Assembly (NCBI GenBank): GCA_903813345.2
Contig: CAIIXF020000001.1
Coordinates: 8,499,098 to 8,563,097 of the forward strand
Direction: 5' to 3'
Origin: Owenia fusiformis
Taxonomy: Eukaryota > Annelida > Polychaeta > Sabellida > Oweniidae
Length of the DNA stretch: 64,000 nucleotides
Part shown: piece by piece, positions 50,710 to 63,846 of the stretch
Layout of the letters: each line of letters starts with the position of its first letter
Position numbering within the stretch: position 1 is the first letter of the stretch
The notes under the pieces: model-generated
Told to the model about the DNA's origin: nothing
Database searches by the model: none
The model's input: only the letters and a program-made list of their open reading frames with translations
Made by a program: the position numbers and the translations under genes

Positions 50710-51776
50710 CAGGGTGTTCCAAAAGTAATAGGACTGGTGCTGGCATTTTGTTAAATATGCACCAATCATCTTCAAAATTTTACATAATGTACTCTCATGT
50801 ATCGTTACTAAAACTGCAAAGTTTTGACAAAAAATATGAAACACAGGTAGAGTTAAGGTTGCTATGGTAACATGACATCGTAATACCCGGGGCAACATTC
50901 CACGCAGAAAGTTACATTAAGACAGAAAGAGACATTAAGCATTTTGTACATCCCATATCAAAGTTGAAATGCAACAACTGGTGGGAATTACATTTGTTTT
51001 ACATAATTTGATATTCCTATGTATCCTCTACTTTGAAAAATAGGCTCCTATTTGGTCAGTAGAAGAGTAGCACTCTGCATCCATGACTCAAACACATGAG
51101 TCAACCCATTTGAGGACATGTCACGCATGACATGGTCCATTGAATAACTTGGAGAAGGTCATTCACATCTTTAAAGATCTTACAGCACTGTTAAGCATTC
51201 CATTCTCCATGTAAGTAAAAATTGGATGTTGCATGATCAGAAGAGTATGGAGCATGGTTTTAGAACTCAAGACCTAGATCCTCTATAGCTGCGTGGTCTT
51301 TAATGGTGACCTGCGGGAAGGCGCGTTATCAAGGTGGATGACTGGCTTTAAATTGGGTATTTTCAAAAACTCAACCATGAATTGTTCAGACCATAATTCA
51401 TGGTGATATTCCAGGAAATTGAATAAATATTATTATTATTATGAAATTATACTTATATCTGAGTTGTATTGCAACACCTTTACAACAAAGCAACTAATAA
51501 AATAAACAAGAAATGTTGTATTATAATAGGTGAATTAGATACTTTCTTCAGTAATACAAATATGTAAGATATCACATTTTCAGGAAAATGTTGCCCCGGG
51601 TATTGTGATGTCATGTTACTATAGTAACCACAACTCCACCCGCATTTTATCATTTTTTCTGAAATTATACAATTTTAGTTGCAATACTTCAAAGTACAAT
51701 TTGTAAAAATTTGAAGACACTCAGTGCAAAATTGACAAAATGCCAGCACCAGTCCTGTTACTTTTGGAACACCCTG
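50710..51776 (-). mobile_element. Mariner-type element with decayed transposase
   Basis: The ends CAGGGTGTTCCAAAAGTAAT and GTTACTTTTGGAACACCCTG are inverted repeats of classic mariner type, each next to a TA. The repeat extends inward about 200 bp (TTGCCCCGGGTATT near both sides). On the minus strand around 51350-51230 a broken frame reads VIHLDNAPSRRSP, matching the mariner HDNAPxH motif around a catalytic aspartate. Stops and frameshifts make it inactive. Between BABAM1 and FYCO1. Confidence 0.88.
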
Positions 51777-52192
51777 TACAGCTCCTAAATGACCTTATAA
51801 GTCAAAAATCTGAATGCACAACTTTTCATATTGAAATTTTACACTGTTTGGCTCACTATAGAACAGAACTGACCAATCAACTGTCTCCTTTCTTTCATTC
51901 ATCAATTTTTTGACAAATTAAAACTTGAGGTTGATAGTTTTCTCAAATGTATGAAAATTAAGAAAATTCTAGGATATTTAGAGAAATCTAGAACATCTAT
52001 ACAAGGTGAATCTAGAGGTTAACTTGGAGACGGGTTTAAATTCTGGGGTACCTCCTCTTAACCATAGGCTTGGGAACATGTAGAAAAAGATCATGTGGAA
52101 TCCACCAAGTAAAGACTTTCTTTGGTGGAATTGACTCAATCTTTTTTATACATGTTCCTGGGCCTAAACCCCCATTAACCCCAATCTGTATA

Positions 52193-52512
52193 TTAAAAAG
52201 GGGCAACAAGGCCTGTAGAGAAGGAATAAGAAAATTTTAACTTTTTCTGAGCTATCAAGGCAACATTTGGCTTAACATCGTGTCTTTGACATACCTATTT
52301 TCTTAAAATGTATGGATAAACTATCAATTTCAGCATAAAGAAGTGTAAATTCAGTTCAAAGCTTCAAAAGGGGGAAATCCACTTTTATATTTTTAAGATC
52401 CACCATTTTTCAAGAGGAATATCAGCTGAAATAATGTTCATCTAGGGGGTTTCTTTTTAGATAATAAAAATAGATGAAAGTCTTGATGAATTATCTTCTG
52501 CACTACTGTAAT
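52193..52512. mobile_element. TTAA-type MITE, inverted copy
   Basis: Reverse-oriented relative of 46365-46712: AGGGGCAACAAGGCCTGTAG at the left, TTTTTCTGAGCTATC, and CTAGGGGGTTTCTTTTTAGA near the right end. The left TTAA is at 52193-52196; the right end is degraded. Confidence 0.7.
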
Positions 52513-53284
52513 TGTTACACCATGTCCCCATTCGATTGTGCAAAAGCTGAAAGAAGTATGTGTACTTTAAAATAAGAAAGTAATCCAATTATGAAGCCAT
52601 TAAAATTTTTAACATCATGACATACCTTAATTTTCAAATAAAACTTATTATATGAAGAAAAGTAGGCTATTTGGGACTAGAAAGCCAAGCAAGAAATAGC
52701 TATTTGGGATTTATAGTTTAGATAATCTTTTAAAGATGGCAACTGTGTAGTAACATTTTGAACCTTTATCCAATCAAACAAGAGATTGTAGTGTAAGCTG
52801 GCTGCGTGATTGTAGTCTACACTATTGACTCACTTTAAAACTATTTAGGATCAGATTATGAAATGAAACCGTGTAGTAGCCTATAAAATCTTCAGTGGGA
52901 GGAAAAAGAAAGTTTTTCTGACAAAAGTAACCAATTTGCAATTAAATGAGAGGCCTGTTGAGGTAAGAATACCTGTTTTATTGAATATGAATATGTAAGC
53001 GTCACCGTATTTGTGAAACAAAGTTGTGTGTTCGAATCTAACACCTAAAAACAGATTGCAAAAAAACTTATTGCGTTTGACTTTGACTTTTTTTTAGCCA
53101 AAGTAAGTCTCTCTGCTATTTAGGGGCCTGATCTATTTACAGATGGGTGTAGTTCATTAATACCCTTAGAGTCTAGTTATTACTACCCTCTGCCTAGTAT
53201 TATATTACAGTTTAGTAACAAAGCCCATGCCAGGGGTGTAGCCAGGATTAGTGGCCGTAGTGCGCGAGGGTGAATCGCGAGCAT

Positions 53285-54440
53285 AGGCCAAGGGTAAAGA
53301 AATAGTAAGCCGTATATTATCCCGTTCCCGGACTATAGTCCTGCACTGATCGCATTCATTTGCCTGTACGATTACAACTTGGGAGAATTATCTACGCCCC
53401 TTACACTTAAGATACCTACCTCAATGCATTATAGAACTCAAGATGTAACTTCTAATATATTGGAACCGCCGATTGTCTGGGTATATCGGCAGAACGGGAA
53501 CATTTTCTCTTTTTCATCGAGAGAGATTCCATCACTTTTCAAAATGGCGGTTGGATTTAAAAGGGGAATCCCCCGTTTGGCTGTCCCGGATGTAGCCCGG
53601 AAGTACCAATATGGAGGAATTTGACGGTTGAAATAAGTTAAATGTTACACGCAAATATTGCGATCAAAAACGAAAATGTCTTCGTTCTGCCGATAAACCC
53701 AGACAATTGTGGATTCAACTACACGAAAAGAATGCTAAATTACCAAGGAATCTATTGAAGTAGGTATCTGAAGTGTAAGATCAGTAAAAAATTCTCCCAT
53801 GTTGTAATCGCACAGGCAAAAGATTGAGATGTTCACAGGACCATAGTCCGGGAACGGGATAAGCCGTATATAGAAGAGACAGGTGAACAACTCTGACTTA
53901 TAGGACTTATTAAGATGGAGATTTCAACAATATTTAGTGTATTATTTTCAAAAAGCCATGGGGAGTTGATAGAAAATTGATAGTTTGTAGCTCTTACCTA
54001 AGATTGAAACTCAGTCAGATGATATAGAGTGAATAATGCTGTCTAAAAGAGAGAATTTCTGAAAACCTACAATTGCTTGGCAAGTTCATTAGTAAACAAA
54101 ACAAGTGATCTGATTGGTCACTGCTGACCTCCCTGACCTCCACCAGTGACAATCAGTTTCAGCTTGCCAGGCAATTGCAGGTATCCATAGTTGTTGTTTT
54201 ATATGCAGTATTATATGCAGTTTTTAGATAAAGATTTGAAAAAAACAATGATATAAGTTTGAAAAACACTTTGAAGAAGATTTTCGAGAGATTTGGGAAT
54301 ACAATTTGATACCAGTAAGGAGAACTAGTGCCAAGACTAAAAAAATTTGAAAAATTTTCAATCTTACTTGTGGACCTGTCTCTTCTATATACAGCTTACT
54401 ATTACTTTTCCCTTGGCCTATGATCGCGAGGCCGAAGGCC
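53285..54440. mobile_element. Foldback element carrying a MULE-like insertion
   Basis: GGCCAAGGGTAAAGAAATAG plus, behind the insertion, TATATAGAAGAGACAGG are reversed at 54365-54420 (CCTGTCTCTTCTATATA, CTATTACTTTTCCCTTGGCC). The arms were therefore continuous before the element at 53317-53862 inserted into the left one. Confidence 0.65.
53317..53862. mobile_element. MULE-like non-autonomous element, 546 bp
   Basis: The ends TTATCCCGTTCCCGGACTAT and ATAGTCCGGGAACGGGATAA are inverted repeats of about 200 bp and closely resemble the element at 36202-37930. GCCGTATA flanks both sides (53309-53316 and 53863-53870), an 8-bp duplication. Confidence 0.83.
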
Positions 54441-54775
54441 GAGCCAAACTACCAAAATGCTTTGCGAACATGGTGATTTTTCGAATGTTTACTTGATAAC
54501 TGCAATCTGCAATCCGCGCGAAAATATAAACACGCGAAGTTAATGAATTTATAAAACATGTGAAAATTTACCCCCGCATAAATTAAGATGTCTACAGTAT
54601 GTGTAGTGTGTACTGTTGATGAATTGACCTGATGGCATGGGCACTTCGGTATTTTCTAGAAAATATTCAGTTGACTGCGGAAAAGTGCCTCCCATTTATA
54701 TAGACCTCACTTCACAAGTTTACCTCCACAAATATGCTGTTTCAGGTCATACTTATAGGTCTTCTTGACCTGCAG

Positions 54776-55275
54776 GGCTTTGTATAAAAAACCTCCTACC
54801 TCATACCCACCTTCCCACGTACGTGGGACATGATACAGTCTTTGAAGGGTTCGATTTTAAAGATCTTAGTTTATTAAATCTTAGTTTATGATGAACTATA
54901 GATGCATTTGTAATGACCCTTGATAGCAAGTTGCTACTACATCCCAGCTGGGTTCGATTCCCACAAGGGGCATCAAATTTAGAACACTTTCTATCAATTT
55001 CTTTATCTGGCTTGTTGGATCTATGCTCGTAGTCGTAAGTTATTTATTCCCCTGGGGCGCCCTCGGGTCATTACACATTAAAATGCATCCATATGCCTTT
55101 ATTTATGGATCTGTCATCTGTCTAGTCATAAAATAAAACCGGAATTGTAGAATTGTTAATAGTTTGAGCTATTTTGAGATTTAATAATCTTTCAAATTGA
55201 ACCCTTCAATGACTGTATCATGTTCCACGTAGGTGGGTAGGTGGGTATGAGGTAGGAGGTTTTTTATACAAAGCC
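54776..55275. mobile_element. 500-bp foldback element with 9-bp duplication and tRNA-like core
   Basis: The ends GGCTTTGTATAAAAAACCTC and GAGGTTTTTTATACAAAGCC start inverted arms of about 85 bp. GACCTGCAG flanks both sides (54767-54775 and 55276-55284). Length of duplication fits the Mutator group. A tRNA-like segment lies at 54914-54972. Confidence 0.85.
54914..54972 (+). other. tRNA-like sequence with B box
   Basis: GGTTCGATTCC (54951-54961) matches the pol III B box. TGACCCTTG (54914-54922) pairs with CAAGGGGCA (54964-54972), eight of nine positions, like an acceptor stem. Only 59 bases lie in the unit and the A box is poor, so this is a truncated tRNA or SINE-like remnant, not a working tRNA gene. 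Confidence 0.45.
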
Positions 55276-55610
55276 GACCTGCAGCTATTGATATAAATCT
55301 AGGCATTCTATTGAATTCTCTAGAACTAAGAAAACTATAGTATAGCTTATGACCTCATGTTTTTGGCACAGGAACTTTGTATCAACACCTACATCTAGTG
55401 GCCAAATTGGATTCTTGAAGAACATTGGACCCCAGGACAGTGAACTTTTCTAGGGAGAAACTATAGTTTGGCGATATAAGTTCTTGTTGTTTTTGTTCAT
55501 TCTTTTTTTTAAATGTTTACTCTTCTCAGCTATCTCATCTTGAAGATGTTCATCTGAGTTCAGTAAGTAGTATGTCAGTATAACACCTGAATCAGAAAAC
55601 TATATATATA

Positions 55611-57081
55611 GGGTTTGTAGAAAAACCGGGTACCGGGTAGTAAATCCTCCATGCCGGGTTCAAACTTGGTACCCAGTACCCGGTCGAAAAAACCAGGTAC
55701 CTAAAAACGAAAAATACAAAAATATAACATAATTAGATCATTAGAAAACGTATAAGATTTGTTTTGAATTTACAAAAGTGTATGTAACTGCCTTCAAAAT
55801 TGAGCTAGAAGCTTCAAATAAAAAGCATTTTAAGGCCCTTTTCTTCCTTTATCATCATGGTCATATTTTATCGCACCATCAAACCCCCTCCTGGCTAAGA
55901 CTATGACATTGTAAGACGATTTGAAAAACATGACAAATCAATCTTACTCTATATTAGAGGTGTGAATTTTTAATCGATCATCGATTAATTGATCGACACA
56001 CATTTAATCGAATAAGATTCTTATCACTCAATTAACTGATTCTCAAAAAGTTAATCTTCAATATCCCGCCGCGAGTAAGCTTACGTGACGTCACTGACTG
56101 ATTGAGCAGTGAATGTCAGGTTGCCACGCCAAGCTCAAACTACCAAACAAACTAATTACCCGAAGACTGACACTTACCTGTGACCTTTGTTGTTTTTTGA
56201 GTTTAATACCAATCCAATACATCCCATTGGTTTATTCAGTAGAAGTATGCGATCAAATTCAAGGTGAATAGTGGTGTATAATTTGAATGCAACCGTCCCA
56301 ATTTTATTCAGTCCAGAAGCAGTCGAAAAATGGCGACAACACCAGGAAAAAGAAGTTATGTATGGAAATATTTCAACAAAGAAGACGATGATCGCGTCAA
56401 ATGTTTGCTCTGCAATAATAAATACGAATATTCAAACAGTACATCTACTCTAAGCTACCACTTGTCAAATGCACACGGGGAAACTCCGAAAATAAATACT
56501 CCGACGTCGCCAATAACTTCATTTCTAGTCAGAAAGTCGGGACCCGTTTCTAAACTTGCCGCTGAAGATATCACTTATAAATTTGTCAATATGATTGTGG
56601 TCGACCTTCGTCCGATATCGCTTGTAGAAGGGCGAGGCTTTAATAGAACTAATGGGACATTTACGCCCAGGGTACAATGTGCCGAAGCGCAAAACAATAA
56701 CTCGTCGTATGGAATTAGAATTTGAGAAGGGTCAGATATCAGATTGGGGTCGATTAACCGATGATTAATCGATTAATATGTTTCGTTGATCGATTAAGTA
56801 ATGTGCCATCGGTGCACACCTCTACTCTATATGACCATGATGAGCCTTTTAAATGCTTTTTATTTGAAGCTTCTAGCTCAATTGCTCAATTTTTAAGGAA
56901 GTTACATACATTTTTGTAAATCCAAAACAAATCTTACACATTTTCTAATGATCTAATTACGTTATATTTTCATATTTTTCTTTTTTTAGTACCCGGTTTT
57001 TATGACCGGGTACCAAGTTTGAACCCAGCATGGAGGATTTACTACCCAGTACCCGGTACCTGGTTTTTTCTACAAACCCAT
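55611..57081. mobile_element. Foldback element split by a hAT element
   Basis: GGGTTTGTAGAAAAACCGGG at the left is reversed in the right end (GGTTTTTTCTACAAACCC); arms of about 250-300 bp include ACCCGGTACC repeats and GAGCTAGAAGCTTCAAATAAA. The hAT element 55955-56824 fills the centre. Confidence 0.8.
55955..56824 (+). mobile_element. hAT-type transposon carrying only a BED-finger open frame
   Basis: The ends TAGAGGTGTG and CACACCTCTA are perfect 10-bp inverted repeats, flanked by the 8-bp duplication CTCTATAT (55947-55954 and 56825-56832). ATCGATTAATCGAT motifs lie inside both ends. An open frame at 56330-56725 encodes 131 residues: MATTPGKRSYVWKYF, a BED zinc finger (VKCLLCNNKY..LSYHLSNAH), and PITSFLVRKSGP..ITYKFVNMIVVDLRPISLVE, the N-terminal part of hAT transposases. 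The catalytic region is deleted. Confidence 0.9.
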
Positions 57082-57802
57082 ATATCTGATAGAGTCAGAA
57101 TAAAGTACCAATCATCAATACTTGCATTCATTGTTTTCATGCTGTAGTACTTGTCTTCTCATTGGTCAATCACATGTCATGTGATTAAAAATCAAAAGTG
57201 GTATTTCATCCATACGCCAAAATGATGTATTAATCATTGAATATCCTGTGATATTCATTATTCAACTATCATGACATCATAGCTCAAATTCCCCGGAAAA
57301 TATGTCCTTTGGCAAGTGTGTGGTGCTCATCAAATCATAATTGATTAGACAACAAGTCCACACTATAGTCTCAGAGACTGATGATAACAATTGAAAATGT
57401 AGCCTTTTTGAAATTGTGAAATTAAAATAGTTATTTCCACGTGGCTATGAGTCTATCTTATCTTGGACAGTGCAATAGATATTACATAACATTTATTTTT
57501 CAGTTATTCTTGGTCGAGCACAAAGTCGATTAACGATTATAAAATAATCATAATTAAAGATAATTAAAAATATACATATGTTTTTAATTATCATGATAAT
57601 ATATGCAGTTATATTCCATTTGCATCATTGGTGACAAAATGTTTCTACTTTCCAAGTGAATGTCGAGTCTAACATCATACAAATGTAATTTTAGGCGATC
57701 TGTCTACATGGGGTGATATACTACCTAGGATAAAGATGTGTATTGACTTATCATGTATTTTCAATCTGCTGTACTTATAGTTTGTGGAAAGTTACTGGTT
57801 AG
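57082..57802. other. Non-coding spacer, probable FYCO1 5' region
   Basis: AT-rich, no element or gene recognised. The FYCO1 start codon follows a TAG stop in the same frame; GGTTAG before the ATG could also be an acceptor, in which case a 5' UTR exon lies here or further left. Confidence 0.4.
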
Positions 57803-60800
57803 ATGGCTGAGCCAGTCATGGAGAACCCTCTGCTGGCTGGAGGACAGCCTCAGTTTACCAAAATGGTGTCAGACTTACAAGGTATGTACAAGTAACATAC
57901 AGCCCACTACACCAAATTGTCTTTATACCCATAGGTCTAACCCAAGTTAAAAGACCAGGGAAAATAGCCCTGATTCTGAGCATAATGCTGATGGCAAGAA
58001 CTTTAAAAAAAAATAGATTTATATGTCTTTACGATGGAACAAATTCATAAGAACTCGTGTATTTGAAAAAACTAAACTCAGTACCCCAGTAAGAAACTGG
58101 ATATTATATCTCTGGAGAATGAAAAAATTCAAGTAGCATGTCTTATCATGTTTTATATACACGTTATCCCCCCTATATCCTATCCCCCTCCATCCAATAT
58201 TAATTTATTTCGATTATTTTTTGTATAATGCATGGAAACTAACTTTAAAAAGTAAGCAATGTCATTAGTATTGTTATAATAATGTCCCTTATACCTATTT
58301 ATTACAGGTCGTGTAGACCATTGTTGCCCGATTTATAGCAAAAACATTGACTCTTGCACGTTGGTGATGATGCACCTTTTTTTTAAAAGATCTCATATCT
58401 TAGAAGGGTATCAGTTCAAAAAAAATACTAGATGGCCTCAAATATTTTGCCATGCACTGCGCCTATTCATTTGGCAATTCAGTTATAAATTTTCTCTTGA
58501 AAAAATAAATCTTCCAAATTTGTTGAGTTTTCTTACAGAAATCGCCTAATCCCCCCTCCATCCATTTTGTATGATCACCGGGCGTGATATAGACTTTAAA
58601 GGAAGATCATGTACCATTTCTGCCTCCTTATGAAATATAAATCTTTTCTTTAGCCCATACTGTCTGGAATTAGAGAAAAACAAAAGATGTATACAGATTT
58701 GCTATTTCATTCAGAGTATTTTTTGATGAAATTCATGTTTCTTTCGAACACTCATAAATTCATGCGTAGTTTTAGGCTTGAATGAGTGATCCAGCCTTCC
58801 CAAGGATTTTGTTTTTATTTCATCTGTGAGCCAAAATATGAAAAGCTAATTTGCTGGTGCTGTGTATGCATAGTTGTTATTGCATGAAATAGATTGGTGA
58901 TCCTTTAATATCATAATGTTGCCAACTTTAATCAACTAACAGTAACTTGTATATCCAGGATGTATTCAAGAGATGAAGAGAGAATTTGTCGAGTCACAGG
59001 TCCCAATCAATGATGACAACCAGATGCTTCATCGCTTCACTGCAAAACTGGAATACCTATTACAGGCTGGACAGAAAGGTTGGTGCAATCTTGAAGATTT
59101 TTTCTTATGAGGACCTATTATCAGATTGCTCATGATAAATGTATAAATATTTTTTGGCCTATTTGTCAGATTGTCTATTTATAGCTAGGGCAGGACATTG
59201 TGCATTTCATGTTCTTGTATTTTTGTGAAACTAATTTCTTAAAATGGAGTAAAGCCTATCTTTGTTGAGGTAAAAATTGATATTAAGTTTCAGTGTCCAT
59301 AATCTTTAATAAATAGGGGGGTCTAATCCCGGGTAATTATTTTAAAGGAATAAACATTTGACTCGACCCCTAAACCTTGAAACCTTATACAGTGTACATG
59401 TATTGTAATTTTTTATTAATCTATTTTAGTGCGCACTGGCTTACTGGGAGGTAAAAAAGATTACTGGGACTATATTGTGGAGTGTCTATCAGCAACTAAA
59501 GGACAGCGTGAAGGCATCAAGTTTGTCAAGTCAAATGGAGAGGTAAATACATGTACAATATAAATTCACATGTACTGTTATATCAAAACACATAAAATTT
59601 AATCATGTCTCAAAAAATTACAGACCTGTAGAGCTAGAAGGTAACATACTTATTTGATATGTTTAGGTTTCTATGATATTTAAAATTGACATTGCTATTC
59701 ATTTTATATTTTAGTTGAAGACATCACTAGGTCGAGGGAGAGGCCTGATTAGATTTGCCCTGGTGCACCAGAGGCTAGCCGACACCTTACAGCAGTGTAT
59801 TATGAATGGAAGAGTAACAAGGTAACACGATAAGGGGATAGGCATACATAAAGAGGATATACTTTGGCTCATATTTCCCTATGGCTTGCCATTTAAGAAG
59901 TTCATACTAATATTCGGAGAATTACATTATTTTATTCCAAGATGAAGCTCAATTTCTACCAATATCGTAATTTCATGTTGTTTCAATAACCATGTTATAC
60001 AGCATCTGTATTTGTCTCTCACATTCGCAAAATCCTTGAATCTGTTGACACTTATCTGTTATATTTTCAGTGAATGGTTCCACCCAAAATCTGTATGGCT
60101 GAACCACGCTGTCTCTTCATCCATCATTAACGCTCTCTATGACCTCAATGATATTCAGTTTGACCTTTCATCCCAGGGTTATGACCTTGATGCGGCTTGG
60201 CCTACATTTGCAAGGTAAATAATCACAATACAATAAAACCTGTGTATATAGAACACCCTTAGTACTGACCAAAGATATTCCATACAGAGAGGGTTCATTA
60301 ACAAGTCCATGGGACCTGGTTCTTCTGAAAACTGTCACCTAGAGGTGTTCAGTTTTACAAGTTTTATACAAGTTTTTACTGTACATGTTCATTATTTGAT
60401 TTGAGAAAATTATTTCTTTCATACTAATATGTCACTGTTGAAATACATAAGTATTCTTTTGCAACCTTGTAAATGGGAAGTCTACAACAGTTTGCGTTAA
60501 CTTTGAAATCAATTAGTGCATTTGTATTTGTAGTTATGATAATTGGCACAATTAATGCAGCATTTGACAAGTTGGTGGAATCGATCATTGTGTATTGTAC
60601 CAAACTGTTAATAAAATGTTTCACATTTTCAGGAAAACCTTTGGTTCCCCTACCCCCAACTGGCCCGTGAGCAGAAGTAGGACAAGTAGTATCAGTAGTC
60701 TACAGAGTGTGGACCAGTCACCAATGAAGGCAGAGAGTATAGCTGAGACTGAGCTTCAGAGGCTAAGGAGAGAGCTTACTCAGTCTGAGGCACTAATTAA

Positions 60801-63800
60801 CGAGATGAAATTAAAGGTAAGCGGTTTTGCATGTTAGTCTTTATTTAGGCCGTTTACTGAGTCTTCTCTCACCTCTTATTTGATTTTGTTGATACCTTTT
60901 TGAAAATGTATGATATTTGTACTTTTAGAGGTAAATGCCTCTCATCTCATCCAAAAAATATTTTGTTTGGATCCAAAATAACAGTTGAATTTCCAATCTT
61001 TTACATAAATAAAACATAAATCCTCTCTTTGCCCAGAAATTGTATTATTAAATCATCAGTAACTCTGGCTTTGCTAGTTGCAGGCTCAACCCCACAGTTT
61101 CATGTTAAACTGCTCATATCATTGCATACATGTTCATTGAAGGTATCAGAAGCAGAGAAAGACAATGAGATGTCTGGTAGGCTCATGTCACAGACTGAAC
61201 AGCAGCTCAACACAACAAGGCAGAAGTGCAACGAATATGAAGTCATGTAAGCAATTATTTATAGATTAAAATATCGCAATTCTTATAACCTAGAGGTCCA
61301 GTCTGAATTATAAATAATAATATCCAGTCTTGGCGAGTTCACTGTACTGAGATAAAACTCTTGTTTCTTTTTAAAATGTCTCAAAAACAGCGGGCTAGTA
61401 TGATATACTTGATTGATTATGATGGATGACCAATATTACAATTATTTCAGTTTTATAAGAAATTTCCATAAACTATAATGTATATGTAGGGTGCCTGATA
61501 TTCAATCTGTGTTGTGTTTTGTAGGTGTGATAAACTAAACAATGAGCTAAAACTGAAGGAAGAATCGTGGAAAGAAAGAGAAGATAATATGTCCACCAAA
61601 CTCTCTGAGAAATCTCAGCAGATTGAGAATATCAAGGCTCAACTAGATGAGACAAATACACTCCTCAAGGAACAAACTGAAGCACTCCAGAATAAGGAGA
61701 GTGAGACAAAAACTAAAATTGAACATACAGAGAGACTCAACTCAGAATTACTGTTAAAAATGAAAAGTTACTCACAGAAAATGGAACACCAAGTAACACT
61801 CAGTGATAAAAAAGGTGAAGTGATCAATTCATTAGAGCAAAAATTAGTCACATTAGAGAAGAAAAATTCAGAATTGATGGGCAAAATTGAGATTATGGTA
61901 AAGGAAAAAGGATCGGAAGCATCTAATCACCTTGATTCAGCCAACAGGGCACATGAGTTGTTGCAGAAACTAACAGAAACAGAACAGTTGAACATAGACT
62001 TACGTGGTCAAAATGAGGATCATATAAGAAAATTGAATGTTTCTAATGAAAAATATGACAAACTGAGTAAATCTTCAAATGAAAAAATTACTACTTTAGA
62101 GACAGCCCAGCATAAACTTGAAGCTTCAGTTTCGGATCTTGAAGATGTTAATAAGGACAATTTGAGACACATTGGTGAATTAACAAATACAATAACAAAC
62201 TATGAATCAATGAAAGTTACAATGGAACAGAAAATTGAAGTATTACACAGTGAAAAGGCAGAATTTGAAAGTGTATCTGCAAAGCTATCTAATGATTTAG
62301 CTGATCTTCAACAAGAATATAGTCAAATGCATGAAGTTAAGGATACTGTGACAAATGAACTTCATGAATCTGAACAAATCAACCAAGAAATCAAACAGAA
62401 GATTGAACAATTAACACACGAGTTGAATGAGCGTGAAAAGTCAGTTGAACGTGACAAAGGTGAATATAGTGACCAGATTAGCACCATGGAGGCCAAATTA
62501 TCCAGTCTCGATGAAACAATTGCTAAAAGGACTAAAGAAAATGAAATATTGATATCAGAAAAAGATAAATTGATGGGTGAACATCAGGAAAGTGTTCTTG
62601 CCAATCAGGAAAGTTTACATAAGATCTGTACTCTTGAGGAATCCCTGGCTAGCAAGGAAGTGACAATTGGTATGTTAGAACAGCAACTGAGTGGACTCAA
62701 GGGTACATTAGAAAGTATGGAGAGTGGAGCTGATGATATTGACTCAGGAGAGGTAAGTGTATGTGATGTAATGAATTCCCAGTTTGTTTCTTATTTTAGG
62801 CCTTCTTAATTGCATTGGCACTTGGCAGTGGTTTGTTACCATGGATGCTTAATTCCAAAATCTTAAAAAAACTACTTATGTAAAAAATGAATCAAACAAG
62901 CAAAAATTTATATACTCAGTAGAATTTCATAAGAATTGATCTATAATTTCCTTAATTTACCTTTAAAAAGATGCATATAATGATATGTTTGCAAAAATAG
63001 TGTATGTTATTTTTAATTTGATAATTTGCAGTTGTAAATTTGAAGTGTGCCCATGGGTGCTCAAATATTGGGCTTTAAATCCACTTTTCTAAAAGATAAC
63101 ATAATTCTGCAATCTGCATACAATTCTTTAGGCTTCTCATGTTAGAATAATTAAGGTTTCCAAAATTAGTGTCTTTAGTCTTTTTAAGCTTAAATCCTCT
63201 GGAGTCTCTACAGACGCAGATCAACATTCTATCCAAAATGGCCAGTGGCCACCACAACTCCATTACTATATTGAGCTAGTCAGTTTTATGTTCTAGAACT
63301 CGAGGACTCGGAACTTCATTACATGCATTCATTTTAAGCTTCTCTAGATAACCTCTTATATTGTTTGAATAAACATTGCATTATCTTGTTATAAAGTCTA
63401 CAGACATTTTCTTTGCATTATTGGTATAGTTTTGATCTCACAATACAATTGTATCCAGCATTATTGTAAGTTAATGAGCTTATGTTTCTGCTGAATATAT
63501 GTGATTCCAACGTCCTGGTATCATAGACTTAATCCAACTAGTGAATTGACCTAAAATGAGTCAGTCAATAGGTCCCATAATTGTTGAAAATATTTTCCAA
63601 TTTTATTTTTTCACATAACGCCATATAGCTTGAATGTGAAACATGAATTATTCTATAATGATTTCATGAAACAGTGATATTCTTATTGAACTTACATTCC
63701 AGCTTAATGGAGTAGAAACAAATGGTAATATGGGTGATCGGTTGAAACATATTGTGGCTGATAGGAAGTTGTTACGTGGTCAACTTACAGCAATGGAGAC

Positions 63801-63846
63801 CCAGAATTCAACTCTCTCACTACAAATTCAACAATTGGAGAAAAAG
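57803..63846 (+). CDS. FYCO1: FYCO1, RUN and coiled-coil part (gene continues beyond the window)
   Basis: Adaptor linking PI3P, Rab7 and LC3 on autophagosomes and late endosomes to kinesin. Exons: 57803-57881, 58959-59078, 59430-59542, 59715-59821, 60071-60214, 60633-60816, 61143-61246, 61525-62752, 63703-63846; 2223 bases, 741 codons in frame so far. An in-frame TAG touches the ATG, fixing the start. The RUN domain covers about residues 35-185 with [36 protein letters not shown] and [20 protein letters not shown], a pattern specific for FYCO1 rather than RUFY proteins. A serine-rich linker ([18 protein letters not shown]) follows, then heptad coiled coil from about residue 230 onward, most of it in the 1.2-kb exon. 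The FYVE finger, LC3-interacting motif and GOLD domain must lie to the right. Confidence 0.94.

Noticed and set aside
53000-53055. GTTCGAATC as possible tRNA B box
   Set aside because: No acceptor stem or A box at the proper distance.
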